From Curvibacter sp. CHRR-16 (GTDB taxonomy: Bacteria; Pseudomonadota; Gammaproteobacteria; Burkholderiales; Burkholderiaceae_C), in the NCBI RefSeq assembly GCF_018474005.1, contig NZ_JAHCSH010000002.1:1-64000 (forward strand): DNA of 64,000 nucleotides. The letters are read 5' to 3'. Positions 37,838 through 48,423 of the stretch are shown one piece after another (the stretch's first letter is position 1; every line of letters begins with the position of its first letter). The notes beneath the pieces were generated by a model. It was not told the origin of the DNA. It was given only the letters and a program-made list of their open reading frames with translations, and did not search any database. The translations under genes and the position numbers were made by a program.

Positions 37838-40582
37838 TCAAGACAGCTTGCCGTGGCACTGTTTGTATTTTTTACCGCTGCCACACGGGCAAGGGTCATT
37901 ACGCCCAACGCGCGGCACTTCTTGAATCAAGGTAGATGGATCAACCGACGTTTCAACCTCGCCAGTTTCCGTCGGTGCGCTATAGGTCACATTGGCCACA
38001 TGACTGGCTTGCTCCTCTATTTGCTCAGCAGCTTGATCTAGCTGCTCTGCCGATTGGATGCGCACATTCATCGTTACACGGGTGACTTCGTTCTTCACCG
38101 AGTCCAGCATCTGGCCAAACAATTCAAACGCTTCGCGTTTGTATTCTTGCTTGGGCTGCTTTTGCGCATATCCACGCAGGTGGATACCTTGTCGCAAATA
38201 ATCCAACGCACTCAAATGATCACGCCAGTGGGTGTCCATGCTCTGTAATAGCACCATGCGCTCAAACGGAGCAAAATTTTCAACCCCTACCGTTTCGACT
38301 TTGGCTTGGTAGGCGGCATCGGCTGCATTCAAGACCATTTGCACGATTTCTTCATCAGTAATGGCATGCGCTTCAGCGACCTTAGCAAGCAAATCTAGTT
38401 GGATATTCCACTCTTGAGTCAAGGTATTTTGCAACCCAGCAATATCCCATTGCTCTTCCATCGACTCGACAGGTACATGCTGACGCGCCAAATCTTCGAA
38501 AGCCCCTTGGCGCAGTGCCTCAATACGCTCGTGGATAGCTTGTGCCTCCAAAATACCATTGCGCTCGGCATAAATCACCTTGCGCTGGTCGTTGGATACG
38601 TCGTCGTACTCCAACAGTTGCTTGCGAATATCAAAGTTGCGTGCCTCCACCTTGCGCTGTGCACTTTCAATGCTGCGGGTCACAATGCCGGCCTCAATGG
38701 CTTCGCCCTCTGGCATCTTGAGCCTGTCCATAATGGCTTTGACTCGCTCACCAGCGAAGATACGCATGAGTGCGTCATCCAAACTGAGATAAAAACGAGA
38801 TGACCCTGGGTCACCTTGTCGCCCGGAACGACCACGCAATTGGTTGTCAATACGACGGGACTCATGGCGTTCTGTGGCAATGATGCGCAAACCACCCAGT
38901 GCCTTCACCGCTTCATGCTCTTGCTGCCACTGTGCACGCAACACAGCAATCTGTGCTTCTTTATCAGCGGCTGATAACGCATCATTGGCTTCAATTGCTG
39001 CCAGTTGCTTCTCGATATTGCCACCCAAGACGATATCCGTACCACGGCCAGCCATGTTGGTCGCAATCGTGATCATTTTGGTACGTCCAGCTTGGGCAAT
39101 GATGTCCGCTTCGCGGTCATGCTGCTTGGCGTTCAGCACTTGGTGCGGCAAACCAGCCTGCTGCAGTAGCTGAGAAATGATTTCTGAATTCTCAATTGAC
39201 GTCGTGCCTACCAGCACGGGCTGTCCGCGCTCATAACATTCACGAATATCGGCAATTGCAGCGTCGTATTTTTCCTTGGTCGTTTTATAGACACGATCCA
39301 ACTGATCTTGGCGACGATTAACGCGATTGGGAGGTATTACCACGGTCTCCAAGCCATAGATGGTTTGGAATTCAAACGCCTCCGTATCGGCTGTCCCGGT
39401 CATACCACCAAGCTTGCCATAGAGGCGGAAATAGTTCTGGAAGGTGATGGATGCCAACGTTTGGTTCTCGGCCTGAATCGCCACGCCTTCCTTGGCCTCC
39501 ACTGCTTGGTGCAAACCATCGCTCCAACGGCGTCCCGCCATCAATCGGCCGGTGAATTCATCAACAATCACCACTTCCCCATTCTGCACCACGTAATGCT
39601 GATCACGGTGGTAAAGGTGGTGTGCACGCAAAGCGGCATACAAGTGGTGCACCAAGGTGATATTGGCTGGGTCGTACAAAGACGAGCCTTCAGGGATCAA
39701 ATTCAACTCAGCCAAAATCAACTCGGCTTTTTCATGCCCTGCTTCCGTCAAAAATACTTGGTGACTCTTCTCATCCAAAGTGAAATCACCCGGTTTGGTA
39801 ATACCTTGCCCTGTGAGAGGATCAGCCTCGCCTTCTTGCCGTACCAAACGTGGGACGAGTTGGTTAATCGACAAATACAAAGCAGTATGGTCTTCTGCTT
39901 GACCACTGATGATCAAAGGAGTGCGCGCTTCATCGATAAGGATGGAATCAACTTCATCCACAATCGCGTAATTCAGGCCTCGTTGAACACGATCGGCCAC
40001 CTCATAGACCATGTTGTCACGCAGGTAATCAAAACCGTATTCGTTGTTAGTTCCATACGTGATATCTGCCCCATAAGCTGCTTGCTTCTCTTCCCGTGGC
40101 GCATGGGCTTTGTTGATACCCACAGTCAATCCTAAGAAGTTATAAAGCTTGGACATCCACTGGGCATCACGACTAGCCAGGTAGTCGTTGACGGTCACCA
40201 CATGCACACCCTTGCCAGTCAAGGCATTGAGATATACCGGCAAAGTCGCGGTCAAGGTTTTACCTTCACCCGTGCGCATTTCCGCGATCTTGCCGTAATG
40301 CAATGCCATACCGCCCAATAGCTGTACATCGAAGTGACGCATTTTCATCACACGCTTAGAGGCTTCACGCACCACAGCAAATGCTTCAGGCAACAAATCA
40401 TCCAAGCTACTACCCTGGGCTAAACGCTGCTTGAATTCTTGCGTTTTCGCTTGCAAGTCAACGTCGCTCAATCGCTCCAACTGCGATTCCAAGCTGTTGA
40501 TACGGCCCACAACCGCTTTGTATTGACGCAGCAGTCTGTCGTTGCGACTGCCAAATAGTTTGGTGAAGAAATTGAGTGCCAT
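37838..40582 (-). CDS. secA: Preprotein translocase ATPase SecA
   Basis: SecA drives Sec-dependent export. The start [18 protein letters not shown] gives 914 residues. Walker A is MRTGEGKT (102-109), DEAD-type motifs include [20 protein letters not shown] in parts, and [11 protein letters not shown] and [13 protein letters not shown] are present. The C-terminal zinc SEC-C tail ([14 protein letters not shown]) binds SecB. It is 122 bases downstream of an M23 peptidase gene. Confidence 0.98.
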   Translation of the reverse strand: MALNFFTKLFGSRNDRLLRQYKAVVGRINSLESQLERLSDVDLQAKTQEFKQRLAQGSSLDDLLPEAFAVVREASKRVMKMRHFDVQLLGGMALHYGKIAEMRTGEGKTLTATLPVYLNALTGKGVHVVTVNDYLASRDAQWMSKLYNFLGLTVGINKAHAPREEKQAAYGADITYGTNNEYGFDYLRDNMVYEVADRVQRGLNYAIVDEVDSILIDEARTPLIISGQAEDHTALYLSINQLVPRLVRQEGEADPLTGQGITKPGDFTLDEKSHQVFLTEAGHEKAELILAELNLIPEGSSLYDPANITLVHHLYAALRAHHLYHRDQHYVVQNGEVVIVDEFTGRLMAGRRWSDGLHQAVEAKEGVAIQAENQTLASITFQNYFRLYGKLGGMTGTADTEAFEFQTIYGLETVVIPPNRVNRRQDQLDRVYKTTKEKYDAAIADIRECYERGQPVLVGTTSIENSEIISQLLQQAGLPHQVLNAKQHDREADIIAQAGRTKMITIATNMAGRGTDIVLGGNIEKQLAAIEANDALSAADKEAQIAVLRAQWQQEHEAVKALGGLRIIATERHESRRIDNQLRGRSGRQGDPGSSRFYLSLDDALMRIFAGERVKAIMDRLKMPEGEAIEAGIVTRSIESAQRKVEARNFDIRKQLLEYDDVSNDQRKVIYAERNGILEAQAIHERIEALRQGAFEDLARQHVPVESMEEQWDIAGLQNTLTQEWNIQLDLLAKVAEAHAITDEEIVQMVLNAADAAYQAKVETVGVENFAPFERMVLLQSMDTHWRDHLSALDYLRQGIHLRGYAQKQPKQEYKREAFELFGQMLDSVKNEVTRVTMNVRIQSAEQLDQAAEQIEEQASHVANVTYSAPTETGEVETSVDPSTLIQEVPRVGRNDPCPCGSGKKYKQCHGKLS

Positions 40583-40704
40583 GAATGCGGATACGCACCT
40601 TGCAGGGTATGCAAGCCAACGTACAAAAGGATTAAAAAGGGTTAAGGCAAATACACCGTCAAACTCTGCGCACCCAGCACACAAAGTCTGGGTAACGAAG
40701 CATT

Positions 40705-41655
40705 TTAGCGTTCCATTACGGCACTTGCCGCAGCACGCGCTCCTAGGCGTTCTCCACCTGCTTTCAAGAACTTCTCAGGATCTTGCGGAACACCCTGTAC
40801 CAATACCTCAAAGTGCAGATGTGGTCCGGTAGAGCGTCCAGTAGTTCCAACCTCGGCAATCAATTGCCCTCGTTTGATCAAATCCCCTTTCTTGACAAAC
40901 ACTTTGGAAGTATGCGCATAACGCGTAATCAGATTATTGCCGTGGTCAATTTCAATCATGTTGCCGTATTGGAAATGGAACTCTTGTGTGACGACCACCC
41001 CGCCTGCCGCAGCCAAAATTTTGGTTCCCACATCTGCAGGGAAGTCCAATCCTGTGTGCAGCGCAGAACGGCCAGTAATGGGGTCAATGCGAAAGCCAAA
41101 CGGAGAGCCTATTGGGACATTGGGCACTGGCACTTGGGTAGGAATCATCATTTTTTTGATCTTCTGCTCAAAAAGACGTGACTCCAAAACGGTGAACATG
41201 TCAGAACGTATGCCCAGCACCTTGTCCATAGACTCCATGGTACTGTCCAAATCTTGCAAACTGAGATTGGGGCCAGGTATGTATACGCCACCTTGACCAT
41301 CTTTGATCTTGAAGTCCGATGGATTCAAACCTGCAAGTCCCGACACACGCTCACTGATGGACTCCAATTGGGTCATCTTGACTTGCATCTCACCCAAACG
41401 CTTGGCTAGAAGCTCAATGTTCTCCTTCAAATACCGGTCGCGCTGGGCGAATTCATCTTTGACCACCAAGCGCACCATACTGCCAATGATTGGCCAACCA
41501 TCCCGTGCACCTTTGAGAAATACCCAATGGTAGAGCACCGCCGAAAGGAGCATCACAACCACCGCCAGAACCAATATGGCAGCCAATAAACGGGGGCCGC
41601 TGAGGTGATACGCACGGCTTTTTGCCATCCATGCATCAGTGATAATGATCTGCAT
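40705..41655 (-). CDS. M23-family peptidase (LytM/NlpD-type), membrane-anchored
   Basis: The 316 residues have an N-terminal hydrophobic anchor ([20 protein letters not shown]), a coiled-coil region ([20 protein letters not shown]) and a C-terminal LytM domain with [15 protein letters not shown] (zinc HxxxD) and GPHLHFEV (HxH). It should act on or regulate cell-wall hydrolysis in the periplasm. It is divergent from the dciA-like gene with 22 bases between the two ATGs. Confidence 0.92.
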   Translation of the reverse strand: MQIIITDAWMAKSRAYHLSGPRLLAAILVLAVVVMLLSAVLYHWVFLKGARDGWPIIGSMVRLVVKDEFAQRDRYLKENIELLAKRLGEMQVKMTQLESISERVSGLAGLNPSDFKIKDGQGGVYIPGPNLSLQDLDSTMESMDKVLGIRSDMFTVLESRLFEQKIKKMMIPTQVPVPNVPIGSPFGFRIDPITGRSALHTGLDFPADVGTKILAAAGGVVVTQEFHFQYGNMIEIDHGNNLITRYAHTSKVFVKKGDLIKRGQLIAEVGTTGRSTGPHLHFEVLVQGVPQDPEKFLKAGGERLGARAAASAVMER

Positions 41656-41677
41656 ACCTGCATGCTCCTTCAGTCCG

Positions 41678-41983
41678 ATGATACGAAATTCCCCTCCCCG
41701 CTCCGCCTACCAAGCCGTACTCGATAGCAGTGAATTGCACAACATTGCTGCAAGAGCATTGGAGTCCAAGGAGCGCTTGCGAAGCGTCAAATCGCTTTTA
41801 CCACCAGCCTTATATGCCAACGTAGAAGCTGGGCCCATAGAAGGTACTACTTGGTGCTTGATCTTAAAAACGAGCGTTGCAGCAGCAAAAGTGCGACAAT
41901 TGGTGCCAGCTATGCAAGCACATTTACGCACCAAAGGGTGGGATGTGCAAACGATTCGTTTGAGGATTGCTACAGACGTGTAG
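41678..41983 (+). CDS. DUF721/DciA-type small protein
   Basis: A 101-residue protein beginning MIRNSPPRSAYQAVLDSS. It matches DUF721 proteins found beside secA in proteobacteria, some of which (DciA) load the replicative helicase. Shorter than typical DciA and the match is weak by eye. Start ATG 41678. It ends nine bases before the tRNA-Thr gene on the other strand. Confidence 0.6.
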   Translation: MIRNSPPRSAYQAVLDSSELHNIAARALESKERLRSVKSLLPPALYANVEAGPIEGTTWCLILKTSVAAAKVRQLVPAMQAHLRTKGWDVQTIRLRIATDV

Positions 41984-41992
41984 CTAAAGAAA

Positions 41993-42068
41993 TGGTGCCG
42001 GTTGTCGGATTCGAACTGACGACCTACCGCTTACAAGGCGGGTGCTCTACCAACTGAGCTAAACCGGC
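41993..42068 (-). tRNA. tRNA-Thr (anticodon TGT)
   Basis: A 76-base cloverleaf with acceptor GCCGGTT / AACCGGC, D-stem GCTC...GAGC, a seven-base anticodon loop CTTGTAA (anticodon TGT, reading ACA) and T-loop TTCGAAT. The CCA end is encoded (41993-41995). It lies between dciA-like (convergent) and sspB and has a strong -10 directly upstream. Confidence 0.95.
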
Positions 42069-42077
42069 ACAGCGCGC

Positions 42078-42083
42078 ATTATA
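42078..42083 (-). promoter_or_regulatory. -10 element of the tRNA-Thr promoter
   Basis: On the minus strand TATAAT is a consensus -10 about 10-15 bases upstream of the tRNA 5' end. The following GCGCGC discriminator is GC-rich, as in stable-RNA promoters under stringent control. No good -35 is seen 16-18 bases upstream (an AT/T-rich tract lies there). Confidence 0.65.
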
Positions 42084-42118
42084 TACTGCTAAAAAAGGGC
42101 CAAAAAGCTTCGCAGCAG

Positions 42119-42523
42119 TTATTTGATGCGTGTGAGTGAAGGACGCTTGGCCTCCGCTTTGCTCTCAGGCACAATGTCAGGCTCTGTAGCTGGTGCTACA
42201 AGCGCTTTTTCTACAGGGAAAGCCATGCCTTGGCCATTTTCCTTGGCATAAATGGCTGCAACCCGCACGACAGGAAAACTGATATCGCGTGCTACACCCC
42301 CAAAGCGCCCTTTGAAGCCAATGTAGTCATTGAGCAAACTCAAGGAGCCGGTAGCGTCGTAGCTAATGTTGAGAACAATCTCACCATCTTTCACGTATTC
42401 CATAGGAACCCGCACCGACTCATCCACCGCCACCACAATGTATGGAGTGAAACCATTATCCGTACACCATTCGTGAATAGCGCGAATCAAATAGGGTTTG
42501 GTAGATGGCAGATCTTGGGTCAT
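42119..42523 (-). CDS. sspB: ClpXP protease specificity-enhancing factor SspB
   Basis: SspB delivers ssrA-tagged proteins to ClpXP. The 134 residues have the substrate-binding domain (KPYLIRAIHEWCTDNGFTPY in parts) and the short C-terminal ClpX-binding tail ending RPSLTRIK. It lies nine bases after sspA on the same strand. Confidence 0.95.
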   Translation of the reverse strand: MTQDLPSTKPYLIRAIHEWCTDNGFTPYIVVAVDESVRVPMEYVKDGEIVLNISYDATGSLSLLNDYIGFKGRFGGVARDISFPVVRVAAIYAKENGQGMAFPVEKALVAPATEPDIVPESKAEAKRPSLTRIK

Positions 42524-42532
42524 GGAATACCT

Positions 42533-43144
42533 TTACTTGCGCATTACCTTCTCAGAGGGTGTCAGCGCCTCAATGTATGCAGGCCGAGAGAAAATGCGCT
42601 CTGCGTACTTGAGCAGAGGAGCAGCGTTTTTGCTCAACTCGATACCATAGTGATCCAAACGCCACAGCAAAGGGGCAATCGCCACATCCAGCATAGAGAA
42701 TTCTTCACCCAGCATGTACTTATTCTTCAAGAAAACAGGTGCCAACTGGGTCAAGCGGTCACGGATATGGGCACGGGCTTTTTCTACCGACTTATCGGTC
42801 GATTTGGCACCACGGGCTTCCATCACGGAGACGTGCGTAAACAACTCTTTTTCAAAGTTCAACAAGAACAAGCGTACGCGTGCGCGATCCACTGGATCTC
42901 CAGGCATGAGCTGGGGATGTGGGAACCGTTCATCAATGTATTCATTGATGATGTTGGACTCGTACAAGATCAGATCGCGCTCGACCAAAATCGGCACTTG
43001 ACCATACGGGTTCATAACACTGATGTCTTCGGGCTTGTTGTACAGATCAACATCACGGATCTCAAAATCCATGCCCTTTTCAAACAGCACAAAACGGCAG
43101 CGATGTGAAAAAGGGCAAGTGGTTCCCGAATACAAAACCATCAT
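42533..43144 (-). CDS. sspA: Stringent starvation protein A (glutathione S-transferase fold)
   Basis: SspA binds RNA polymerase under stress. The 203 residues have the GST N-terminal domain (MMVLYSGTTCPFSHRCRFVL in parts) with catalytic-like features of the SspA family and an all-helical C-terminal domain. An AGGAG site lies nine bases before the ATG, immediately after the petABC terminator, so its promoter must lie in or before that terminator. Confidence 0.94.
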   Translation of the reverse strand: MMVLYSGTTCPFSHRCRFVLFEKGMDFEIRDVDLYNKPEDISVMNPYGQVPILVERDLILYESNIINEYIDERFPHPQLMPGDPVDRARVRLFLLNFEKELFTHVSVMEARGAKSTDKSVEKARAHIRDRLTQLAPVFLKNKYMLGEEFSMLDVAIAPLLWRLDHYGIELSKNAAPLLKYAERIFSRPAYIEALTPSEKVMRK

Positions 43145-43159
43145 GTCAGCAAACTCCTA

Positions 43160-43197
43160 AAAACGAAAAGACTGGAAGCGGATGACCGCATCCAGTC
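43160..43197 (-). terminator. Rho-independent terminator after petABC
   Basis: On the minus strand a 12-bp stem with one mismatch (43197-43186 with 43181-43170) has a TCAT loop and is followed by TTTTCGTTTTT. It lies 28 bases after the petC stop and runs straight into the sspA ribosome-binding site. Confidence 0.85.
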
Positions 43198-43225
43198 CTA
43201 CATCATAAATTGTGAACGTAAAGCT

Positions 43226-43981
43226 TTACTTTACGTCCTTCCAGAAAGCGGCATTTAGCCGCCACGTGATGAAGATAAGGCCTGCCAAAAACAGCAGTAC
43301 CCACTTACCAATTTGCTGGCGGTGTTCCTGAGCAGGCTCACCCATCCATTGCAAATAATTCACCAAATCGGCGACAGCCCGATCATACTGCTCTGGCGTC
43401 ATCGATCCTTCGGTGACCGGCTTCCAGCCCTTAAAGACATGATTTTCTTGTCCATGGGCTTGCTCTACTTCAAACACGGCTTCGCGTTTTCCCTGCAGTT
43501 CCCACAAGGCATGCGGCATGCCAACATTGGGAAACACCATATTATTCCAACCCGAAGGACGGCTTGGATCCACATAGAAAGTACGCATATAGGTGTACAG
43601 GTAATCGGCACCTGAGCCACCCAAACCGTCCCGCGAACGGGCAATCAACGTCAGGTCAGGCGGATTGGCCCCAAACCATTCTTTGGCCTGCTTGGGATCA
43701 ATCGATGCCTTCATGGTCTCCCCCACTTTGTCAGTAGTGAAGAGCAAATTGTCTTTGATTTGCTGCTCTGTGAGGCCAATGTCTTTCAAGCGGTTAAAGC
43801 GCATGAAAGCAGCCGAGTGACAACTCAGGCAGTAATTCACAAAGAGACGGGCACCATTTTGCAGTGAGCCTTGATCCTGCAAATTAATCGGCGCTTTGTC
43901 CAAAGGAAAACCGCCTGTATTGGCCTGTGCAGCCATGACCAAACCCAGCGCTGCCACTGCCGAAACAATGATTTTTTTCAT
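43226..43981 (-). CDS. petC: Cytochrome c1 of the bc1 complex
   Basis: Cytochrome c1 carries electrons from the Rieske protein to a soluble cytochrome c. The start MKKIIVSAVAALGLVMAAQA gives a signal peptide and 251 residues. Haem is bound at CLSCH (Cys51, Cys54, His55); the C-terminal anchor is KWVLLFLAGLIFITW. It is the last of petA-petB-petC. Confidence 0.96.
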   Translation of the reverse strand: MKKIIVSAVAALGLVMAAQANTGGFPLDKAPINLQDQGSLQNGARLFVNYCLSCHSAAFMRFNRLKDIGLTEQQIKDNLLFTTDKVGETMKASIDPKQAKEWFGANPPDLTLIARSRDGLGGSGADYLYTYMRTFYVDPSRPSGWNNMVFPNVGMPHALWELQGKREAVFEVEQAHGQENHVFKGWKPVTEGSMTPEQYDRAVADLVNYLQWMGEPAQEHRQQIGKWVLLFLAGLIFITWRLNAAFWKDVK

Positions 43982-44007
43982 GAAATGAACTCCGGCCTTG
44001 AGTGGGG

Positions 44008-45423
44008 TTAGTGGGATTGGAAAGTCACGCGGCTTGGCACTGGCTTGCATTGCCCCAACGCACTCCACCATGGCATTAGCAGGAAGAAGCCAAAATAAAA
44101 CAGTGTGCCCACTTGCGATACGCGCTCACCGATTGGCGATGGTGGTTGTACGCCCAAGTAAGCCAGTACCACGAAGTCCACCACAAACACGGCATACACG
44201 TATTTGTGCCAACTCGGACGGTAGCGGATCGACTTCACAGGGCTGCGATCGAGCCAAGGTAAGAAGAACAGGATGACAACCGCACCGCCCATTACCACAA
44301 CACCCCAGAACTTGGCTTCGATGAGCAACAGCAGCGCACTAGCAACAACACCAGCAACCAATACAGCACCCTTGGTTGCATTGGGCAACTTGAGCTTCCA
44401 AACAGATCCCGCAGCACCCAGCAACACACAAACGATCAGCACGTAGACCATTTGTGTAGTGATAGCCCGCAGCATGGAATAAAACGGCGTGAAGTACCAC
44501 ACTGGCGCAATGTGCAACGGTGTCTTGAGCGGATCGGCAGGAATGAAGTTATTGGCTTCTAAGAAGTAGCCTCCCACCTCCGGCGCGAAGAAAATGATTG
44601 CACAGAACACAAACAAGAACACCGCCACACCAAAGATGTCATGCACCGTGTAGTAGGGGTGAAAGGGTATGCCATCAGTAGGCGCTGTAGCAGACCAGCG
44701 GTTGCCTTTGGGGCCGGCTTTGATCTCCACCCCGTCAGGATTGTTGGAACCCACATCGTGCAACGCCAACAAGTGCGCAACTACCAAGCCCAGCAGTACC
44801 AGTGGCACCGCGATAACGTGGAAACTGAAAAAGCGGTTCAGCGTGGCATCACCCACCACATAGTCACCACGGATCAGCAGGGCCAAATCAGGGCCAATCA
44901 AAGGCACAGCAGAGAACAGGTTCACGATCACCTGCGCGCCCCAATAGGACATTTGCCCCCATGGCAGCAAATAGCCCATAAAGGCCTCGGCCATCAGGCA
45001 CAAAAAGATGGCACAACCAAAAATCCACACCAGCTCACGTGGCTTGCGGTACGAGCCATACAGCAGCCCCCGGAACATGTGCAGATACACCACGACAAAG
45101 AAGGCCGACGCGCCGGTGGAGTGCATGTAACGGATCAGCCAGCCCCACGGTACATCGCGCATGATGTATTCCACTGAAGCGAAAGCCAAGGCCGCATCGG
45201 GCTTGTAGTGCATGACCAAAAAAATTCCGGTCACGATTTGGATCACCAGTACCAAGAGGGCTAGCGAGCCAAAGATGTACCAGAAGTTGAAATTCTTCGG
45301 CGCGTAGTACTCCGACATGTGCAGCTTGTAGGCCGCGAATGCGCTCGGAAAGCGGTTCTCAAACCAGTTAGTCACCTTGGCACTCACGGGCGCATCCGCG
45401 GCGATTTCTTTGAATTCAGCCAT
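44008..45423 (-). CDS. petB: Cytochrome b of the bc1 complex
   Basis: Cytochrome b carries two haems and the Qo/Qi sites. The start MAEFKEIAADAPVS gives 471 residues with eight predicted membrane segments, the Qo-site PWG in LPWGQMSYWG and the later PEW-type EWYFTP here as PVWYFTPFY. It lies between petA and petC with short spacing. Confidence 0.97.
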   Translation of the reverse strand: MAEFKEIAADAPVSAKVTNWFENRFPSAFAAYKLHMSEYYAPKNFNFWYIFGSLALLVLVIQIVTGIFLVMHYKPDAALAFASVEYIMRDVPWGWLIRYMHSTGASAFFVVVYLHMFRGLLYGSYRKPRELVWIFGCAIFLCLMAEAFMGYLLPWGQMSYWGAQVIVNLFSAVPLIGPDLALLIRGDYVVGDATLNRFFSFHVIAVPLVLLGLVVAHLLALHDVGSNNPDGVEIKAGPKGNRWSATAPTDGIPFHPYYTVHDIFGVAVFLFVFCAIIFFAPEVGGYFLEANNFIPADPLKTPLHIAPVWYFTPFYSMLRAITTQMVYVLIVCVLLGAAGSVWKLKLPNATKGAVLVAGVVASALLLLIEAKFWGVVVMGGAVVILFFLPWLDRSPVKSIRYRPSWHKYVYAVFVVDFVVLAYLGVQPPSPIGERVSQVGTLFYFGFFLLMPWWSALGQCKPVPSRVTFQSH

Positions 45424-45436
45424 AGTCTCTTGCTCC

Positions 45437-46048
45437 TCAGGCCTTCTTGTCTTCACCGATTAACAACTTGGTGTCCGACAAATACATGTGCGGTGGCACT
45501 TCCAAGTTATCGGGTGCGGGTTTGTTCTTGAAAACGCGGCCAGCCATATCGAATGTCGAACCGTGGCAGGGGCACAAAAAGCCTCCTTTCCAATCGTCTG
45601 GAAGAGATGGCTGGGGCCCCGCCTGAAACTTGTCATTGGGCGAGCAGCCCAAATGCGTGCAAATGCCCACCACTACCAAATATTCAGGTTTGATAGCACG
45701 CGCCACATTGCGGGCATACTCAGGGGTCATATCAGGCTTGCGGTCAGATTGTGGATCGACCAACTGGGCGTTCATTCCTTCCAATGCTTTGAGCTGCTCG
45801 GGCGTGCGACGAATAATCCACACGGGTTTCCCGCGCCACTCCACCACCTGCTTCTCGCCAGGGTTCAGGGCACTGATGTCCGCCTCTACGGCTGCACCAG
45901 CCGCTTTCGCCCGCTCCGAGGGCTGAATAGAACTCACAAACGGTACGGCAGTGGCAACGCCACCCACTGCACCAGCGCAGCCAGTGGCAATCAGCCAGGC
46001 ACGCTTGCTGTTATCAATCTCTGGGGGAGAGATGGTCGAATCACTCAT
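45437..46048 (-). CDS. petA: Ubiquinol-cytochrome c reductase iron-sulfur (Rieske) subunit
   Basis: The 203-residue Rieske protein has a twin-arginine-like anchor region (SKRAWLIATGCAGAVGG) and the two cluster motifs CTHLGC (130-135) and CPCHGS (159-164), which bind the 2Fe-2S cluster through two Cys and two His. It is first in petABC. Start MSDSTISPPE is preferred over an upstream in-frame Met. Export is probably Tat-dependent; tatABC lies in this window. Confidence 0.96.
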   Translation of the reverse strand: MSDSTISPPEIDNSKRAWLIATGCAGAVGGVATAVPFVSSIQPSERAKAAGAAVEADISALNPGEKQVVEWRGKPVWIIRRTPEQLKALEGMNAQLVDPQSDRKPDMTPEYARNVARAIKPEYLVVVGICTHLGCSPNDKFQAGPQPSLPDDWKGGFLCPCHGSTFDMAGRVFKNKPAPDNLEVPPHMYLSDTKLLIGEDKKA

Positions 46049-46191
46049 GAGAAACCTCAAGAAACAGGGCCACAGGGTCGGTGAAACGATTCTATTGAAG
46101 CCCCCCCGGAAAGCGCTATGCTTGGCCGCTAGAAACCACCGAAACCGTCATACTTCATGACATTAATCAAACTTAGCCACAGGAGTCATTC

Positions 46192-46620
46192 ATGAGCATG
46201 CTGCAGGAATTCAAAAATTTCGCCATCAAAGGCAACGTGATTGACTTGGCCGTGGGGGTCATCATCGGTGGTGCGTTTGGCAAGATCGTTGATTCGGTTG
46301 TAGGCGACCTCATCATGCCGCTCGTGGGTGCGGTTATCGGCAAACTGGATTTCTCTAACCTGTTTCTGACCTTGGGCACGGTGCCTGAAGGTACCGCCCA
46401 CACCTTGGATGCGCTCAAAAAGGCCGGTGTACCGGTGTTTGCCTATGGCAGCTTTATCACCGTTGCGGTGAACTTTGCCATTCTGGCCTTCATCATTTTC
46501 ATGATGGTCAAGCAAATCAACCGCCTGAAAAAAGAGGCTCCAGCACCAGAGCCAACACCCGCTGTCATACCAGAAGACATCGTGCTGCTGCGCGAAATTC
46601 GCGACAGCCTCAAGAAGTAA
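46192..46620 (+). CDS. mscL: Large-conductance mechanosensitive channel MscL
   Basis: MscL opens under membrane tension to release solutes. The 142 residues start [33 protein letters not shown] in parts (TM1), have TM2 around 70-95 and a charged C-terminal helix. An AGGAG site precedes the ATG. Its 3' end overlaps pdxA (opposite strand) by 11 bases; the 143-base gap to petA holds no gene. Confidence 0.97.
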   Translation: MSMLQEFKNFAIKGNVIDLAVGVIIGGAFGKIVDSVVGDLIMPLVGAVIGKLDFSNLFLTLGTVPEGTAHTLDALKKAGVPVFAYGSFITVAVNFAILAFIIFMMVKQINRLKKEAPAPEPTPAVIPEDIVLLREIRDSLKK

Positions 46621-47656
46621 GACTTGTTAGCTGGCGGGCCATGGCAATGGCCTGCCACAAGCTAGAAGGATCCGCCAAACCTTGGCCTGCAATATCAAAT
46701 GCTGTTCCATGGTCTGGGCTAGTGCGAACCAAGGGCAAGCCAAGAGTCACGTTCACCCCGTCGCTCACACCATCGTACTTGACTGGTATCAAGCCTTGGT
46801 CGTGGTATTGCGCCACCACCACATCAAACTCACCTGGCTTGTGCGCCGTGCTACGGGCGCGCATGAATACAGTATCGGGTGCAATCGGATCTGAAACATG
46901 GGCACCCTCTGAGCGGGCTTGCACAATGGCTGGTAGCAAAATGTCCAGTTCCTCCCGACCAAAAAGGCCGCCCTCTCCAGCATGCGGATTCACCCCTGCC
47001 ACCGCTATGCGTGGTTCGCGCCCCAACATGGCATACAAGGCCTTGCGCGTGATCTGCAAGGTTTGCAAAACATGAGGGGTCGTAATGGCATCCAAGGCTT
47101 GGCGCAAACCCATGTGGATAGTCACCAAGACCACACGCAGCTGGGGATTGGCGAGCATCATGCGCACAGGCATATCCTCTACTGCCTGGCCGGCAAAACG
47201 GGCTGCGCAGGCTTGCAGCAACTCGGTGTGACCGGGGTAGTTCTGGTAGCGCGAAGACAGATGCAAAGCCTCTTTGTGCAGGGGGGCCGTCACTACCGCA
47301 GACACATCGCCTTGCAAAGCCAGCTGCGCAGCCGCCTCCACAAACAAACCCGCACTGTGCCCCGCTGCTGCATGCACCTGCCCCCACGGCACAGCAGGCA
47401 GAGCGTCCCCCACTTGCAAAACTGCAATGGTATTGGTCGGCATATCCAGCGCCTGCCCCACCTGCTCTACACGCTGCACATGCCACTGGGCTGTAGCGGG
47501 ATGCACAGCCAACGCGCGCTGCATCGTGGCCACGTCGCCAACCACCACGCTGCCACGCATGTCAGCAGCGTGCAGGGCAAAGCACTGGGCGATGATTTCG
47601 GGACCAATGCCTGCTGCATCCCCCATGCTGATAGCCAATCCTTTGGAATTCACGCT
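46610..47656 (-). CDS. pdxA: 4-hydroxythreonine-4-phosphate dehydrogenase
   Basis: PdxA oxidises 4-phosphohydroxy-L-threonine in pyridoxal phosphate synthesis. A GTG start at 47656 is chosen: AAGGGA lies six bases upstream and the protein then reads [20 protein letters not shown], as in the family. Metal-binding motifs include [17 protein letters not shown], and [13 protein letters not shown]. The 348 residues fit. It follows the NIF3 gene by eight bases. Confidence 0.94.
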   Translation of the reverse strand, partial: SVNSKGLAISMGDAAGIGPEIIAQCFALHAADMRGSVVVGDVATMQRALAVHPATAQWHVQRVEQVGQALDMPTNTIAVLQVGDALPAVPWGQVHAAAGHSAGLFVEAAAQLALQGDVSAVVTAPLHKEALHLSSRYQNYPGHTELLQACAARFAGQAVEDMPVRMMLANPQLRVVLVTIHMGLRQALDAITTPHVLQTLQITRKALYAMLGREPRIAVAGVNPHAGEGGLFGREELDILLPAIVQARSEGAHVSDPIAPDTVFMRARSTAHKPGEFDVVVAQYHDQGLIPVKYDGVSDGVNVTLGLPLVRTSPDHGTAFDIAGQGLADPSSLWQAIAMARQLTSLTS

Positions 47657-47664
47657 CTGTCCCT

Positions 47665-48423
47665 TCAAGCTGGATTGTCAATGTCCACAAATACATGCTC
47701 TATGCCCAACTGCTGCGCCAAGTGCTGCCCCAAAGCTTGCACGCCATAGCGCTCAGTCGCATGGTGACCACAAGCCAAATACGCTACACCGCATTCGCGT
47801 GCGTAGTGGGCTTGAGGCTCCGATATCTCCCCAGTGATGTAGACCTGCGCGCCAGCTGCAATGGCCGCCTCAAAGTAGCTTTGTGCACCACCGGTGCACC
47901 ACGCCACCCGCTCCACAGGCCCTTGGTGGCTTGGAATCGATACCACAGCATGCTGCAAAACTGCTTCACAGTGCTGCGCCAAGGCTTGCACACTAGGCCA
48001 AGGCCCTGCAATCCCTTGCCCCAAACAGCCCAACATCTGCTCGCCAAACTGGCTGTGCACCTGCAAGCCTAGCTGTAGCCCTAGCTGCACGTTATTGCCC
48101 CACAGAGCATGGGCATCTAGCGGTAGGTGATAAGCCAGCAAGTTGATATCGTGGGCCAGCAAAGTGCCTAAGCGTTGGCGCATCCACCCTGTCACGCGCC
48201 CATCGTAGCCACGCCAAAACAGTCCATGGTGCACGAGCACCGCATCGGCTTGCAACCGCACGGCTTCTTCAATCAATGCCAAACTGGCAGTGACTCCAGT
48301 CACCAGACGGCGCACCAACGTTTTGCCCTCCACTTGCAAACCATTGGGGCCATAGTCTTTGAAGCGCTCAGGCTGCAGCACCGTATTGCAATAGTCCACC
48401 AAAGCCTGTCGGCTGCATGTCAT
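47665..48423 (-). CDS. NIF3-like dinuclear metal-binding protein
   Basis: A 252-residue NIF3/YbgI family protein, usually a hexameric toroid with a di-metal site. The metal His/Asp motifs are VLVHHGLFW and ACGHHATERYGVQAL. GTP cyclohydrolase-type activity has been proposed, and the family is often near pdxA or degQ in betaproteobacteria. The ATG overlaps the upstream Cys-rich gene's stop (ATGA). Confidence 0.9.
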   Translation of the reverse strand: MTCSRQALVDYCNTVLQPERFKDYGPNGLQVEGKTLVRRLVTGVTASLALIEEAVRLQADAVLVHHGLFWRGYDGRVTGWMRQRLGTLLAHDINLLAYHLPLDAHALWGNNVQLGLQLGLQVHSQFGEQMLGCLGQGIAGPWPSVQALAQHCEAVLQHAVVSIPSHQGPVERVAWCTGGAQSYFEAAIAAGAQVYITGEISEPQAHYARECGVAYLACGHHATERYGVQALGQHLAQQLGIEHVFVDIDNPA

